A DNA stretch of 64,000 nucleotides from JAUSIF01 sp964620215. GTDB taxonomy: Bacteria; Pseudomonadota; Alphaproteobacteria; Rhizobiales; Xanthobacteraceae. The position numbers and the translations under genes were made by a program. The stretch is from positions 1 through 64,000 of the forward strand of contig CAZUJE010000002.1 of assembly GCA_964620215.1 (NCBI GenBank). The letters run 5' to 3'. The notes under the pieces are model-generated. The model was not told the DNA's origin, searched no databases, and saw only the letters and a list, made by a program, of their open reading frames with translations. Shown piece by piece: positions 1-8,292 of the stretch (positions are counted from its first letter, which is position 1; the number at the start of each line of letters is the position of its first letter).

Positions 1-1043
1 CCATCTTCAACATGCGCGCGCCCGGCATGACGCTGCACAAGATGCCGCTGTTCGTCTGGTCGGTGCTGGTGACCGCGTTCCTGCTGCTGCTGGCGCTGCC
101 GGTTCTCGCCGGTGCCATCACCATGCTGCTGACGGACCGTAACTTCGGCACAACGTTCTTCGATCCGGCCGGCGGCGGCGATCCGCTGCTGTTCCAGCAT
201 CTGTTCTGGTTCTTCGGCCATCCGGAAGTCTACATCCTGATCCTGCCGGCGTTCGGCATCATCAGCCAGGTGATCTCCACGTTCTCGAAAAAACCGGTGT
301 TCGGTTATCTGGGCATGGCTTACGCGATGGTTGCCATCGGCGTGATCGGCTTCGTCGTGTGGGCGCATCATATGTACACGGTCGGCATGAGCGCCACCGC
401 GCAGGCCTACTTCGTCGCGGCCACCATGGTGATTGCGGTGCCTACCGGCGTGAAAATCTTTTCATGGATCGCGACGATGTGGGGTGGCTCGATTCGCTTC
501 ACCACGCCAATGTTGTTTGCGATCGGCCTCGTGTTCCTGTTCACGGTTGGCGGCGTCACCGGCGTCGTGCTGGCGAATGCCGGCATCGACCGTGCGCTGC
601 ACGACACCTATTACGTTGTCGCGCACTTCCACTACACGATGTCGCTCGGCGCGACCTTCGGCATCTTCTGCGGCTGGTACTACTGGTTTCCGAAGATGAC
701 CGGCTACAATTATTCCGAATTCCTCGGGAAACTGCATTTCTGGCTGACCTTCATCGGCGTCAACATCGTCTTCTTCCCGCAGCACTTCTCCGGTCTCGCC
801 GGTATGCCGCGCCGTTATGTTGACTATCCGGATGCTTTCGCCGGCTGGAATCTGATCTCGTCGCTGGGCGCCTATCTCTCAGCGCTCGGTCTGCTGGTTT
901 TCTTCATCACGATCATCCACGCTTTCATGCGCAAGCAAAAAGCCGCTGACAATCCTTGGGGCGTGGGTGCAACGACGCTGGAATGGACGGTTTCTTCGCC
1001 GCCGCCGTTCCATACGTTCGAGGTGCTGCCGAAGGTCAAGTAA
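1..1043 (+). CDS. ctaD: Cytochrome c oxidase subunit I (aa3 type), 5' end missing
   Basis: Catalytic subunit of the aa3 cytochrome c oxidase, an inner-membrane proton pump that reduces O2 at a heme a3/CuB centre. The reading frame is open from the first full codon (base 3), so only the C-terminal part (about 346 residues) is present; the missing N-terminus lies left of the window. Visible signatures are HPEVY (CuB His and the Tyr cross-linked to it), a WAHHMYTVGM segment carrying the next two CuB histidines, and HDTYYVVAHFHY with the heme a and a3 histidines. Several hydrophobic spans follow. It heads the oxidase cluster with ctaB, coxF, ctaG and ctaE downstream on the same strand, the usual Hyphomicrobiales order. 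Identity is certain; only completeness is limited. Confidence 0.97.
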   Translation, partial: IFNMRAPGMTLHKMPLFVWSVLVTAFLLLLALPVLAGAITMLLTDRNFGTTFFDPAGGGDPLLFQHLFWFFGHPEVYILILPAFGIISQVISTFSKKPVFGYLGMAYAMVAIGVIGFVVWAHHMYTVGMSATAQAYFVAATMVIAVPTGVKIFSWIATMWGGSIRFTTPMLFAIGLVFLFTVGGVTGVVLANAGIDRALHDTYYVVAHFHYTMSLGATFGIFCGWYYWFPKMTGYNYSEFLGKLHFWLTFIGVNIVFFPQHFSGLAGMPRRYVDYPDAFAGWNLISSLGAYLSALGLLVFFITIIHAFMRKQKAADNPWGVGATTLEWTVSSPPPFHTFEVLPKVK

Positions 1044-1141
1044 CAGACCGGCGACGCCGGTTTTGAGACCGGCGGGCCAGTCCCGCCGGTTGCCGTTTGG
1101 AGAGGGACCAATGGTTCCCCTCATTGGAGTAGTTCCGGGTC

Positions 1142-2077
1142 ATGTCGCTCGCGAGTGACACACTTCTGGAAGAGCGCAACGGTCACGCCAGCCGCGTGGA
1201 TTTCGGCTACGCCGATGTGGGCGATTACTTCGCGCTTCTGAAGCCGCGCGTGATGTCGCTCGTGGTGTTCACTGCTCTCGTTGGCATCGTGCGCGCGCCT
1301 GCCGAATTGCATCCGGTGCTCGGCTTTACGGCGCTTCTTTGCATCGCCATTGGCGCTGGCGCTTCCGGCGCGCTGAATATGTGGTGGGACGCCGACATCG
1401 ACGCGAAGATGGCGCGCACCGCGAACCGTCCGCTGCCTGCCGGCCGTGTCGCGCCAAGCGAAGCACTGGCCATCGGCCTGCTGCTGTCGGTTGCGTCCGT
1501 GCTGATGCTCGGGCTTTTCGTCGGGATCGTTGCGGCGGCGCTGCTTACTTTCACGATTTTCTTCTACGCCGTCATCTACACGATGTGGCTGAAACGCTGG
1601 ACGCCGCAGAACATCGTGATCGGCGGGGCCGCCGGTGCCTTCCCGCCGGTGATCGGCTGGGCCGCGGCCACCGGCACGGTCGGTCTCGAGAGCATTGTTC
1701 TCTTTCTGATTATTTTCTTCTGGACGCCGCCGCATTTCTGGGCGCTCGCGCTTGAGCGCAAGAGCGATTACGCGCGTGCGGGCGTGCCGATGCTTCCAAA
1801 TGTTTACGGCGATGCGGAAACACGGAAGCAGATTCTGATCTATTCGCTGATTCTTGTGCCGCTCGGTGTTGCGCCTGCGCTGCTAGGTTTTGCGGGAAAA
1901 CTGTATGGCGCTTCAGCCATCGTGCTGGGCGCGATCTTTCTGGCGCTCGCGATCTCCGTTTATCGCGGTGGCTCGAAGCAGCAAATGAGCCGCGCGTCAA
2001 AACACCTGTTCGGATTTTCGGTGCTGTATCTGTTTCTGCTGTTCGCGCTCCTGCTTGTCGAACCGATGGTGCGCTGA
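1142..2077 (+). CDS. ctaB: Protoheme IX farnesyltransferase (heme O synthase)
   Basis: UbiA-family membrane prenyltransferase that attaches farnesyl to heme b, giving heme O, the precursor of heme A for the oxidase encoded around it. The 311-aa length is normal. The prenyl-diphosphate-binding motif N79-x3-D83-x3-D87 followed by a TANRPLPAGRV loop is intact, and a second acidic loop region is present near residues 200-215 (ERKSDY). About eight or nine hydrophobic segments can be read. A GGAG lies about 13 bases before the start. The stop overlaps the ATG of the small coxF gene, indicating translational coupling in the cta operon. Confidence 0.96.
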   Translation: MSLASDTLLEERNGHASRVDFGYADVGDYFALLKPRVMSLVVFTALVGIVRAPAELHPVLGFTALLCIAIGAGASGALNMWWDADIDAKMARTANRPLPAGRVAPSEALAIGLLLSVASVLMLGLFVGIVAAALLTFTIFFYAVIYTMWLKRWTPQNIVIGGAAGAFPPVIGWAAATGTVGLESIVLFLIIFFWTPPHFWALALERKSDYARAGVPMLPNVYGDAETRKQILIYSLILVPLGVAPALLGFAGKLYGASAIVLGAIFLALAISVYRGGSKQQMSRASKHLFGFSVLYLFLLFALLLVEPMVR

Positions 2078-2253
2078 TGGCAAAAAAAATCACGCGCAAA
2101 CAGGACGGAATCATTCTCAGCGCGGAGCAGAAGCGCCGCCAGCGCAACCGTTCCATCGCAATCGCCCTTGTGCTCGCGGGCTTCGCAATTCTTTTCTATG
2201 CGGTCACGCTCGTGAAGCTCGGCCCGCAAGTCATGATGAACCGGCCGATGTGA
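2077..2253 (+). CDS. coxF: CoxF-like small cytochrome c oxidase assembly protein
   Basis: A 58-aa ORF starts on the last base of the ctaB stop codon and ends 12 bases before ctaG. The N-terminal half is basic (MAKKITRKQDG, then QKRRQRNRS) and is followed by one hydrophobic span (IAIALVLAGFAILFYAVTLVKL), so it is a single-pass membrane protein with the basic end in the cytoplasm. Its size, its position between ctaB and ctaG, and this architecture match the small CoxF proteins of alphaproteobacterial oxidase operons. Their exact role is not established; an assembly role is inferred from context. It is short enough to be missed by gene callers with a 60-aa cutoff. Confidence 0.85.
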   Translation: MAKKITRKQDGIILSAEQKRRQRNRSIAIALVLAGFAILFYAVTLVKLGPQVMMNRPM

Positions 2254-2265
2254 GGTGACGCGGAC

Positions 2266-2862
2266 ATGAGCGCGCGCAGCCAGAACCCAAATCTCAAGGC
2301 AAAACACCGCCGCGTGGCGGTGGCCTGTTTCGTCTTTGTGGCCGCAATGGTAGGCGCCGCTTACGCCGCCGTGCCGCTTTACGATCTGCTTTGCCGCGTC
2401 ACGGGCTTCGGCGGGACGCCGCGTATCGCGACAACGGCACCCGCAAAAGTCGGCGAGCGCCGCATCAAGATCAACTTTGATGCCAATGTTGCGCCGGGCC
2501 TGTCGTGGAATTTCGCACCGGAAACGCGCGAGGTCGAGATTGTGGTCGGCGAGACGAAACTCGTTCATTACGCCGCCGCCAGCAATTCGAAGCAGCCGAC
2601 GATTGGCACCGCCACCTATAATGTCTCTCCGCCGACCGCCGGCTACTACTTCAACAAGATGCAGTGCTTCTGTTTCACCGAGCAGAAACTTGCGGCAGGC
2701 GAGAAGATGGATATGCCGGTGGCCTTTTTCATTGATCCGGAGATCGAGAACGATCCCGATTTGAAAGGCCTGACCACCATCACCCTGTCCTATACGTTTT
2801 TCCCCGTGAAAAAGGCGGTCGAACCGCTTGCTTCAATGGGCGCGCAGCGAGCGCCGATGTGA
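2266..2862 (+). CDS. ctaG: Cytochrome c oxidase copper chaperone CtaG (Cox11 family)
   Basis: Membrane-anchored periplasmic copper chaperone that delivers Cu to the CuB site of subunit I. The 198-aa protein has a short basic N-terminus, one transmembrane span (about residues 17-40), then a beta-rich periplasmic domain. The family's Cu-binding CFCF motif is present as MQCFCFTEQ (C134 and C136). A GAGGTGACG stretch sits about 9 bases before the ATG. It follows coxF and precedes ctaE on the same strand, as expected for an operon that makes a complete oxidase. Confidence 0.96.
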   Translation: MSARSQNPNLKAKHRRVAVACFVFVAAMVGAAYAAVPLYDLLCRVTGFGGTPRIATTAPAKVGERRIKINFDANVAPGLSWNFAPETREVEIVVGETKLVHYAAASNSKQPTIGTATYNVSPPTAGYYFNKMQCFCFTEQKLAAGEKMDMPVAFFIDPEIENDPDLKGLTTITLSYTFFPVKKAVEPLASMGAQRAPM

Positions 2863-2947
2863 CGCGGGGAATGAAATGCCGTCTACACTTGCAGGTCCGT
2901 TTGGGCCGTGCTGTTAGGTTGAACTAAGGGTTTCAAGGGGAACGAGA

Positions 2948-3799
2948 ATGGCTGACGCCCACACCAAGCACCACGATTACCACCTGGTCGATCCGAGCCC
3001 GTGGCCGATCATCGGTGCGTTCGCCTCGCTCCTGCTCACCGCCGGCGGCGTCTATTGGATGCGCGGCGGCACTCCCCTGATCGCCATCGCAGGCATCATC
3101 ATCATTGCTTATGTGATGATCGCCTGGTGGCGCGATGTCGTGATCGAAGCCAACACCGGCTACCACACCAAGGTCGTGCAGCTTCATCTCCGTTACGGAA
3201 TGATTCTGTTTATCGCTTCCGAAGTGATGTTTTTCGTCGCCTGGTTCTGGGCCTATTTCGAAGTCGCGCTGAACCCGGCCGACATTCATCAATATATGCG
3301 CGCCGAGTTGACGGGCGGTCACTGGCCGCCGGTGGCGACAGAGGACGCGCGCTTCAAGTCCACCTTCGATCCGTGGCACTTGCCGCTTCTGAACACGCTG
3401 ATCCTGCTTACTTCGGGCACGACCGTTACCTGGGCGCACCATGCGCTGCTTGAGGGCGACCGCAAATCGGTGAAGCAGGGATTGTGGCTCACCGTGATTT
3501 TGGGCGCGCTGTTTACCTGCGTGCAGGCTTACGAATACATGCACGCGGCCTTCACCTATTCGGGCCACATCTACGGCGCAACGTTCTTCATGGCGACCGG
3601 CTTCCACGGCGCGCATGTGCTGATCGGAACCATCTTCCTCGCTGTCTGTCTCTATCGTGTCTATCTCGGTCACTTCACGCCCGAACAGCATTTCGGCTTC
3701 GAGGCGGCCGCCTGGTACTGGCACTTCGTTGACGTCGTGTGGCTGTTCCTCTTTGCCTTCATCTATGTGTGGGGCGCCGGAACACCGGTACCGCACTGA
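2948..3799 (+). CDS. ctaE: Cytochrome c oxidase subunit III
   Basis: Heme-free core subunit of the aa3 oxidase, thought to stabilise the complex and help supply protons. The 283-aa protein begins MADAHTKHHDYHLVDPSPWP, typical of alphaproteobacterial COX3. It carries seven hydrophobic segments, the acidic segment HLRYGMILFIASEVMFFVAW, and a C-terminal WYWHFVDVVWLFLF span. The 85-bp gap from ctaG is the largest in the cluster and could hold a secondary promoter, although none is clear. A G-rich AAGGGGAACGAG precedes the start. Confidence 0.97.
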   Translation: MADAHTKHHDYHLVDPSPWPIIGAFASLLLTAGGVYWMRGGTPLIAIAGIIIIAYVMIAWWRDVVIEANTGYHTKVVQLHLRYGMILFIASEVMFFVAWFWAYFEVALNPADIHQYMRAELTGGHWPPVATEDARFKSTFDPWHLPLLNTLILLTSGTTVTWAHHALLEGDRKSVKQGLWLTVILGALFTCVQAYEYMHAAFTYSGHIYGATFFMATGFHGAHVLIGTIFLAVCLYRVYLGHFTPEQHFGFEAAAWYWHFVDVVWLFLFAFIYVWGAGTPVPH

Positions 3800-3819
3800 T
3801 AAAATTTCCGGAGACGGGC

Positions 3820-4197
3820 ATGGCTGACGCCAGCCCGTCTCCTTTTTCCGCCATCGCCCGAGGATTTCGCTGCCGCTGCCCGCGCTGCGGCGAAGGGCGT
3901 TTGCTTTCGGGTTATCTGACGCCGGCGGAAAAATGCGAAAACTGCGGCCTCGATTTTGGATTCGCGGACGCAGGCGACGGACCGGCGGTGTTTGTTATCC
4001 TGATCGCCGGTTTTGTCGTGGTCGGACTTGCGCTGGTCACGGAAATCTTCTGGCGGCCGCCGTATTGGGTCCATGCCGCCTTATGGATTCCACTGATGCT
4101 TGCGATTACCCTTGGGTTGCTGCGTCCCTTCAAGGGAATCCTGATCGGATTGCAATACAGTAACAAGGCGGAGGAAAGCCGATTCCAAAAAGACTGA
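3820..4197 (+). CDS. DUF983 family membrane protein
   Basis: A 125-aa protein. The ATG at 3820 is preferred over upstream in-frame starts inside ctaE because it follows GGAGACGGGC and gives the usual family length. The N-terminus holds two CxxC pairs (RCPRCGEGRLL and CENCGLDF), probably a small zinc site. The following D-G-P-A segment leads into two transmembrane spans (about 55-75 and 85-105). DUF983 proteins regularly lie between ctaE and the SURF1 gene in Hyphomicrobiales. A part in oxidase biogenesis is inferred from context only; no reaction is known. Confidence 0.88.
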   Translation: MADASPSPFSAIARGFRCRCPRCGEGRLLSGYLTPAEKCENCGLDFGFADAGDGPAVFVILIAGFVVVGLALVTEIFWRPPYWVHAALWIPLMLAITLGLLRPFKGILIGLQYSNKAEESRFQKD

Positions 4198-4217
4198 AGG
4201 TCCGGCGCCCGCATCCC

Positions 4218-4946
4218 ATGCGCGGCCTGATCCTGCCGGCACTCTTCTCGGCCGTGGGCATCGCCATCCTCTTGAAGCTCGGCTTCTGGCAGCTGGACCG
4301 GCTGGCATGGAAGAACGATCTGATCGCGCGCGTGCAGGCGCGGATGACCGTGCCCTCGGTGCCGGCGCCCTTTGAAATTGAATGGCCGAAAGTGAATGCA
4401 AAGTCCGACGAATATCGCCGCGTGCGTGCCGTCGGTACCTACAAGCACGAATATGAGGTGGCGGTTTACACGACGCTCTCGAAGGCAAAGGGCCGTCTCT
4501 CGGGGCAGGGCTATTGGATTCTGACACCACTCGTGCTGCCGAGTGGCGCCACCATCATCGTCAATCGGGGTTTTGTCCCGCTGGCTTTCCGCGATCCGGA
4601 CACACGGAAATATGGATTGATTCAGGGACAGGTGACGATTGTTGGTCCGCTCAGGATGCCCGAGCAGCGAAACTGGTTCACGCCCGACAATGTGCCGTCC
4701 CACAACAACTGGTACCGGAAAGACCCGGCCGAGATCGCGAAGATACTAAAACTGAAGCGCGTCGCCCCGTTCCTGATCGACTCCGACGGATCAGCCAATC
4801 CCACCCGTATGCCGCAGGCGGGCGAGACGTGGGTGGATTTCCCGAACAACCATCTTGGCTATGCGATCACCTGGTTCGGGCTGGCGGCGGCGCTGGCGGG
4901 CGTATTTCTCGCTTTCGCATGGCAGCGGCTGATGGAAAGCAATTGA
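4218..4946 (+). CDS. SURF1 family cytochrome oxidase assembly protein
   Basis: 242-aa inner-membrane protein of the SURF1/Shy1 family, which helps heme A insertion into subunit I. An N-terminal transmembrane segment is followed by the family's GFWQLDRLAWK signature. A large periplasmic domain includes the GYWILTPLVLPSGATIIVNRGFVP block. A C-terminal transmembrane span (about 215-235) ends in AFAWQRLME. It follows DUF983 by 20 bases and closes the oxidase cluster. Several symbols (ctaI, surf1, shy1) are used for this family in bacteria, so none is assigned. Confidence 0.93.
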   Translation: MRGLILPALFSAVGIAILLKLGFWQLDRLAWKNDLIARVQARMTVPSVPAPFEIEWPKVNAKSDEYRRVRAVGTYKHEYEVAVYTTLSKAKGRLSGQGYWILTPLVLPSGATIIVNRGFVPLAFRDPDTRKYGLIQGQVTIVGPLRMPEQRNWFTPDNVPSHNNWYRKDPAEIAKILKLKRVAPFLIDSDGSANPTRMPQAGETWVDFPNNHLGYAITWFGLAAALAGVFLAFAWQRLMESN

Positions 4947-4986
4947 TCGGCTTGCTTTGGCAAGGCCCGGTCCCTAGTTTCCGCTG

Positions 4987-6402
4987 ATGCTTTACATTTC
5001 CACCCGCGGCGAGGCTCCGCCGATTTCTTTTGCCGATGCGTTGCTTGCGGGTCTCGCGCATGACGGCGGACTGTATCTGCCGGAGTCATGGCCGAAACTC
5101 TCCGCAGCCCGGATTGCGGCATTCAAGGGAAAATCCTACGCGGATGTCGCCTTTGAAGTGATCCAGCCCTTTGTCGCCGGGTCGATCAAGGACGCCGATC
5201 TCAAGCATATGATCGCCGAGGCCTATGCGGGTTTCGACGCTCCCGAAGTTGCGCCGCTCGTGAAACTCTCCGGTAACGAATGGCTGCTCGAGCTGTTTCA
5301 CGGTCCGACGCTCGCTTTCAAGGACGTGGCGATGCAGTTGATCGCGCGGCTGATGGACCATGTCCTTGCTGAACGCGGCCAGCGCGCGACCATTGTCGGC
5401 GCCACCTCCGGCGACACCGGCGGTGCAGCGGTCGAAGCCTTTCGCGGACGCGACCGCACCGACATCATTATTCTGTTTCCGGACGGCCGGGTGTCCGACG
5501 TGCAGCGCCGGATGATGACCACGGCCAGCGAAAAAAATGTATTCACCGTCGCGATCGACGGCACCTTCGACGATTGCCAAGCGATCGTTAAATCGCTGTT
5601 CAACGATCACAAGTTTCGCGACAGGGTGAAACTTTCCGGCATCAATTCCATCAACTGTGCGCGTATCGTCGCGCAGACCGTTTATTATTTTACCGCAGCG
5701 GTGGCGCTCGAAGCTCCGGAGCAGAAAATTTCCTTCACTGTGCCGACCGGAAATTTTGGCGACATCTTCGCGGGCTTCGCCGCAAAGCAGATGGGTTTGC
5801 CCGTCAAAAAATTGGTGATCGCCACCAATGTGAATGATATTCTCGTGCGCACGCTGGCGACGGGAAAATACGAGCCACATGAAGTAGTCGCCACAGCCTC
5901 GCCCGCCATGGACATACAGGTTTCATCGAATTTTGAGCGGTTGCTCTTTGAAGCCAGCGGCCGTGACTCGACTGCTTTACGCCGGATGATGAGCGAACTT
6001 TCGAACGAGAAGAAATTCTCGCTGCCCGAAAATACGCTGAAAACAATCCGCGCGGCGTTCGAAGCGGATCGCGCAAGCGAAGAACAGACAACTAAAGCGA
6101 TCAGGAATATCTATGCCGAATATAAATACCTGGTCGATCCGCACACCGCCGTTGGCTGCGTGGCCGCGCACAGGCGGAAAAATTCTGAGACATCGCCGAT
6201 GGTAATTCTCAGCACCGCCCACCCGGCTAAATTCCCGGAAGCCGTCGAGGCCGCCACCGGCCAGCATCCCGCCTTGCCAGCGCGCCATTCGGATCTGATG
6301 CAAAAGCCCGAACGCATAACGAAACTTCCCGCATCCGCCGAAGCGGTCGCGCATTTTATCTTGGAAAAAAGCCGTGCCGCCGCAGCGGGAGCCGCCGTAT
6401 GA
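4987..6402 (+). CDS. thrC: Threonine synthase
   Basis: PLP enzyme that converts O-phospho-L-homoserine to L-threonine, the last step of threonine synthesis. The 471-aa length fits the long bacterial/fungal class. The N-terminus (MLYISTRGEAPPISFADALLAGLAHDGGLYLP) is typical. The PLP lysine is K112 in GPTLAFKDVAMQ, followed by the phosphate-binding region ATSGDTGGAA. The 3' end overlaps the downstream M16 peptidase by four bases (ATGA), so the two are translationally coupled. The order SURF1-thrC-M16 peptidase is common in Hyphomicrobiales. Confidence 0.96.
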   Translation: MLYISTRGEAPPISFADALLAGLAHDGGLYLPESWPKLSAARIAAFKGKSYADVAFEVIQPFVAGSIKDADLKHMIAEAYAGFDAPEVAPLVKLSGNEWLLELFHGPTLAFKDVAMQLIARLMDHVLAERGQRATIVGATSGDTGGAAVEAFRGRDRTDIIILFPDGRVSDVQRRMMTTASEKNVFTVAIDGTFDDCQAIVKSLFNDHKFRDRVKLSGINSINCARIVAQTVYYFTAAVALEAPEQKISFTVPTGNFGDIFAGFAAKQMGLPVKKLVIATNVNDILVRTLATGKYEPHEVVATASPAMDIQVSSNFERLLFEASGRDSTALRRMMSELSNEKKFSLPENTLKTIRAAFEADRASEEQTTKAIRNIYAEYKYLVDPHTAVGCVAAHRRKNSETSPMVILSTAHPAKFPEAVEAATGQHPALPARHSDLMQKPERITKLPASAEAVAHFILEKSRAAAAGAAV

Positions 6403-7670
6403 ACACGAAAATCGAGACGCTGCCGAACGGGCTCACCATCGTCACCGACCGCATGGAGCATCTGAAGACCGCGTCGCTCGGTATCTGGATCGGTTCCGGC
6501 TCGCGTTACGAGGAAAAGAACGAGCACGGCATTTCGCACCTTCTCGAGCACATGGCCTTCAAGGGCACGCGTCGCCGCAGCGCCGTGGATATTGCGCAAC
6601 AGATCGAGGCGGTCGGCGGCGACCTGAATGCCTCCACCGGCTACGAGACCACCGGCTATTACGCGCGCGTACTCGGCACCGACGTGCCATTGGCGCTCGA
6701 TATTCTTTCGGACATTCTGACGGAACCGGCTTTCGACGCGCAGGAGCTTCAGCGCGAGCAGGGCGTAATTCTGCAAGAGATCGGGGCGTCCAACGATTCC
6801 CCCGACGATGTAGTGTTCGATCTGTTTCTGGGGTGTGCATTTCCGGATCAGCCGCTCGGCCGTCCCATCCTGGGTACTCCGCAGTCGGTGCGATCCTTCT
6901 CGCCGCAAAGCTTGCGCGATTATCTCGGCAAGCATTATCGCCTGCCGCGCATGGTGGTTGCCGCCGCCGGCGACGTGACGCATGAGTCCGTCGTTCTGGA
7001 GATCGCGCAGCGGCTTGCGAAGCTGCCTGCCGTGAAGCCCGCAGCCGCCACCGTCGCGCGTTATTCCGGCGGACAGAGCCTTGGTTCACGGGACATGGAA
7101 CAGGCGCTGGTCACGCTCGGCTTGCAGGGATGTTCGTATTTGCATCCCGATTATTTCGCGACGCAGATTTTCACGAATGTTCTCGGTGGCGGTTCGTCTT
7201 CGCGGCTCTTTCAGGAGGTCCGTGAGAAGCGCGGCCTTTGTTATTCGATCTATGCCTATCAGCAGCCTTTCTTCGACACCGGTATTTTCGGCATTTATGC
7301 CGGCACCGACCCGGAGGATGCAAAGGAACTGGTGTCGGTCGTTGTCGATCAGCTCGCCGACACCGCCGAGACCGCGAGCGAAGCTGAAGTCGCCCGCGCC
7401 AAAGCCATGATGAAGGTCGGTCTGCTTGGCGTTCTGGAAAGCTCGAGCGGACGCGCAGACCAGCTCGCGCGCCAGATGCTCGCTTATGGCCGTCTTATTC
7501 CGCTTGAGGAACTGGCGGCAAAAATCGACGCCGTCAGCATCGAACAGGTGCGCGCGGCGGGACAGCGGCTGCTTGCCTCGGGCAAACCCACCTTCGCGGG
7601 CCTCGGCCCGGGCACGGGCCTTGAATCGGCCGCGCGTATCGCGGAAAGTCTGGAGCGCCGGGCCGCCTGA
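6399..7670 (+). CDS. M16 family zinc metallopeptidase (processing-peptidase-like)
   Basis: 423-aa protease related to the beta subunit of the mitochondrial processing peptidase and to PqqL-type enzymes. The inverted zinc motif HxxEH is intact as HLLEH (residues 47-51), and the distal glutamate region REQGVILQEI lies about 75 residues later. The C-terminal half holds the typical GGGSSSRLFQEVREKRGLCYSIYA block that helps bind substrate. It has no signal peptide, so it is probably cytoplasmic. It overlaps thrC by four bases, and a GNAT gene follows 27 bases later. Physiological substrates are unknown. Confidence 0.94.
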   Translation: MNTKIETLPNGLTIVTDRMEHLKTASLGIWIGSGSRYEEKNEHGISHLLEHMAFKGTRRRSAVDIAQQIEAVGGDLNASTGYETTGYYARVLGTDVPLALDILSDILTEPAFDAQELQREQGVILQEIGASNDSPDDVVFDLFLGCAFPDQPLGRPILGTPQSVRSFSPQSLRDYLGKHYRLPRMVVAAAGDVTHESVVLEIAQRLAKLPAVKPAAATVARYSGGQSLGSRDMEQALVTLGLQGCSYLHPDYFATQIFTNVLGGGSSSRLFQEVREKRGLCYSIYAYQQPFFDTGIFGIYAGTDPEDAKELVSVVVDQLADTAETASEAEVARAKAMMKVGLLGVLESSSGRADQLARQMLAYGRLIPLEELAAKIDAVSIEQVRAAGQRLLASGKPTFAGLGPGTGLESAARIAESLERRAA

Positions 7671-7697
7671 AGCCCCGCCGAAATTTCCGGCTGAAGC

Positions 7698-8285
7698 ATG
7701 TCATTTCTCACCTCGGTTCTCTGGTCCGATCCGCTGCCGGTGATCGAGGGCAAGGGCGTGCTTGTCCGGATCCCGCAAATGAGCGACTGGTCGGATTGGG
7801 CGCGGCTGCGTGGCGAAAGCCGGACCTTTCTTGAGCCATGGGAGCCGGTCTGGCCAGCCGACGATCTCACGCGCGGCTCATTCCGCCGCAGGATGCGCCG
7901 TTATTCGACCGAGATGCGCAGCGACCTTGGCTATCCGTTTTTTGTTTTTCGCGCTTCCGACCGCGCGCTGGTGGGCGGCATCACGCTCAACAATATGAGG
8001 CGCGGGGTCGCGCAGGCGGTGAGCCTGGGCTACTGGATCGGCGCGCCCCATGCCCGCAAGGGTTATATGTCGGCTGCGCTGGCTGCTTTGCTCCCGTTCG
8101 CGCATGGGACGCTGCGCATAAAACGGATTGAAGCCGCGTGCCTGCCGCACAACGCAGCCTCGGTTCGTTTGCTGGAAAAACTGAACTTCAGGCGCGAAGG
8201 TTATGCGCGGCAATATCTCTGCATCGCCGGCGAGTGGCAGGATCACTTGCTGTACGCGCGGCTCAGCAGCGATCCGGTGCCTTAG
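7698..8285 (+). CDS. GNAT N-acetyltransferase, RimJ/RimL-like
   Basis: 195-aa acetyltransferase of the RimJ/RimL subgroup, which acetylates protein N-termini or small amines with acetyl-CoA. Visible features are the LVRIPQMSDWSDWARLRGESR start, the SLGYWIGAPHARKGYMSAAL acetyl-CoA-binding loop, and the terminal region IEAACLPHNAASVRLLEKLNFRREGYARQYL. It is the last gene of the thrC-M16-GNAT run. It ends 7 bases from the stop of the convergent gene at 8293. The substrate is not predictable from sequence. Confidence 0.9.
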   Translation: MSFLTSVLWSDPLPVIEGKGVLVRIPQMSDWSDWARLRGESRTFLEPWEPVWPADDLTRGSFRRRMRRYSTEMRSDLGYPFFVFRASDRALVGGITLNNMRRGVAQAVSLGYWIGAPHARKGYMSAALAALLPFAHGTLRIKRIEAACLPHNAASVRLLEKLNFRREGYARQYLCIAGEWQDHLLYARLSSDPVP

Positions 8286-8292
8286 TCAGGCT

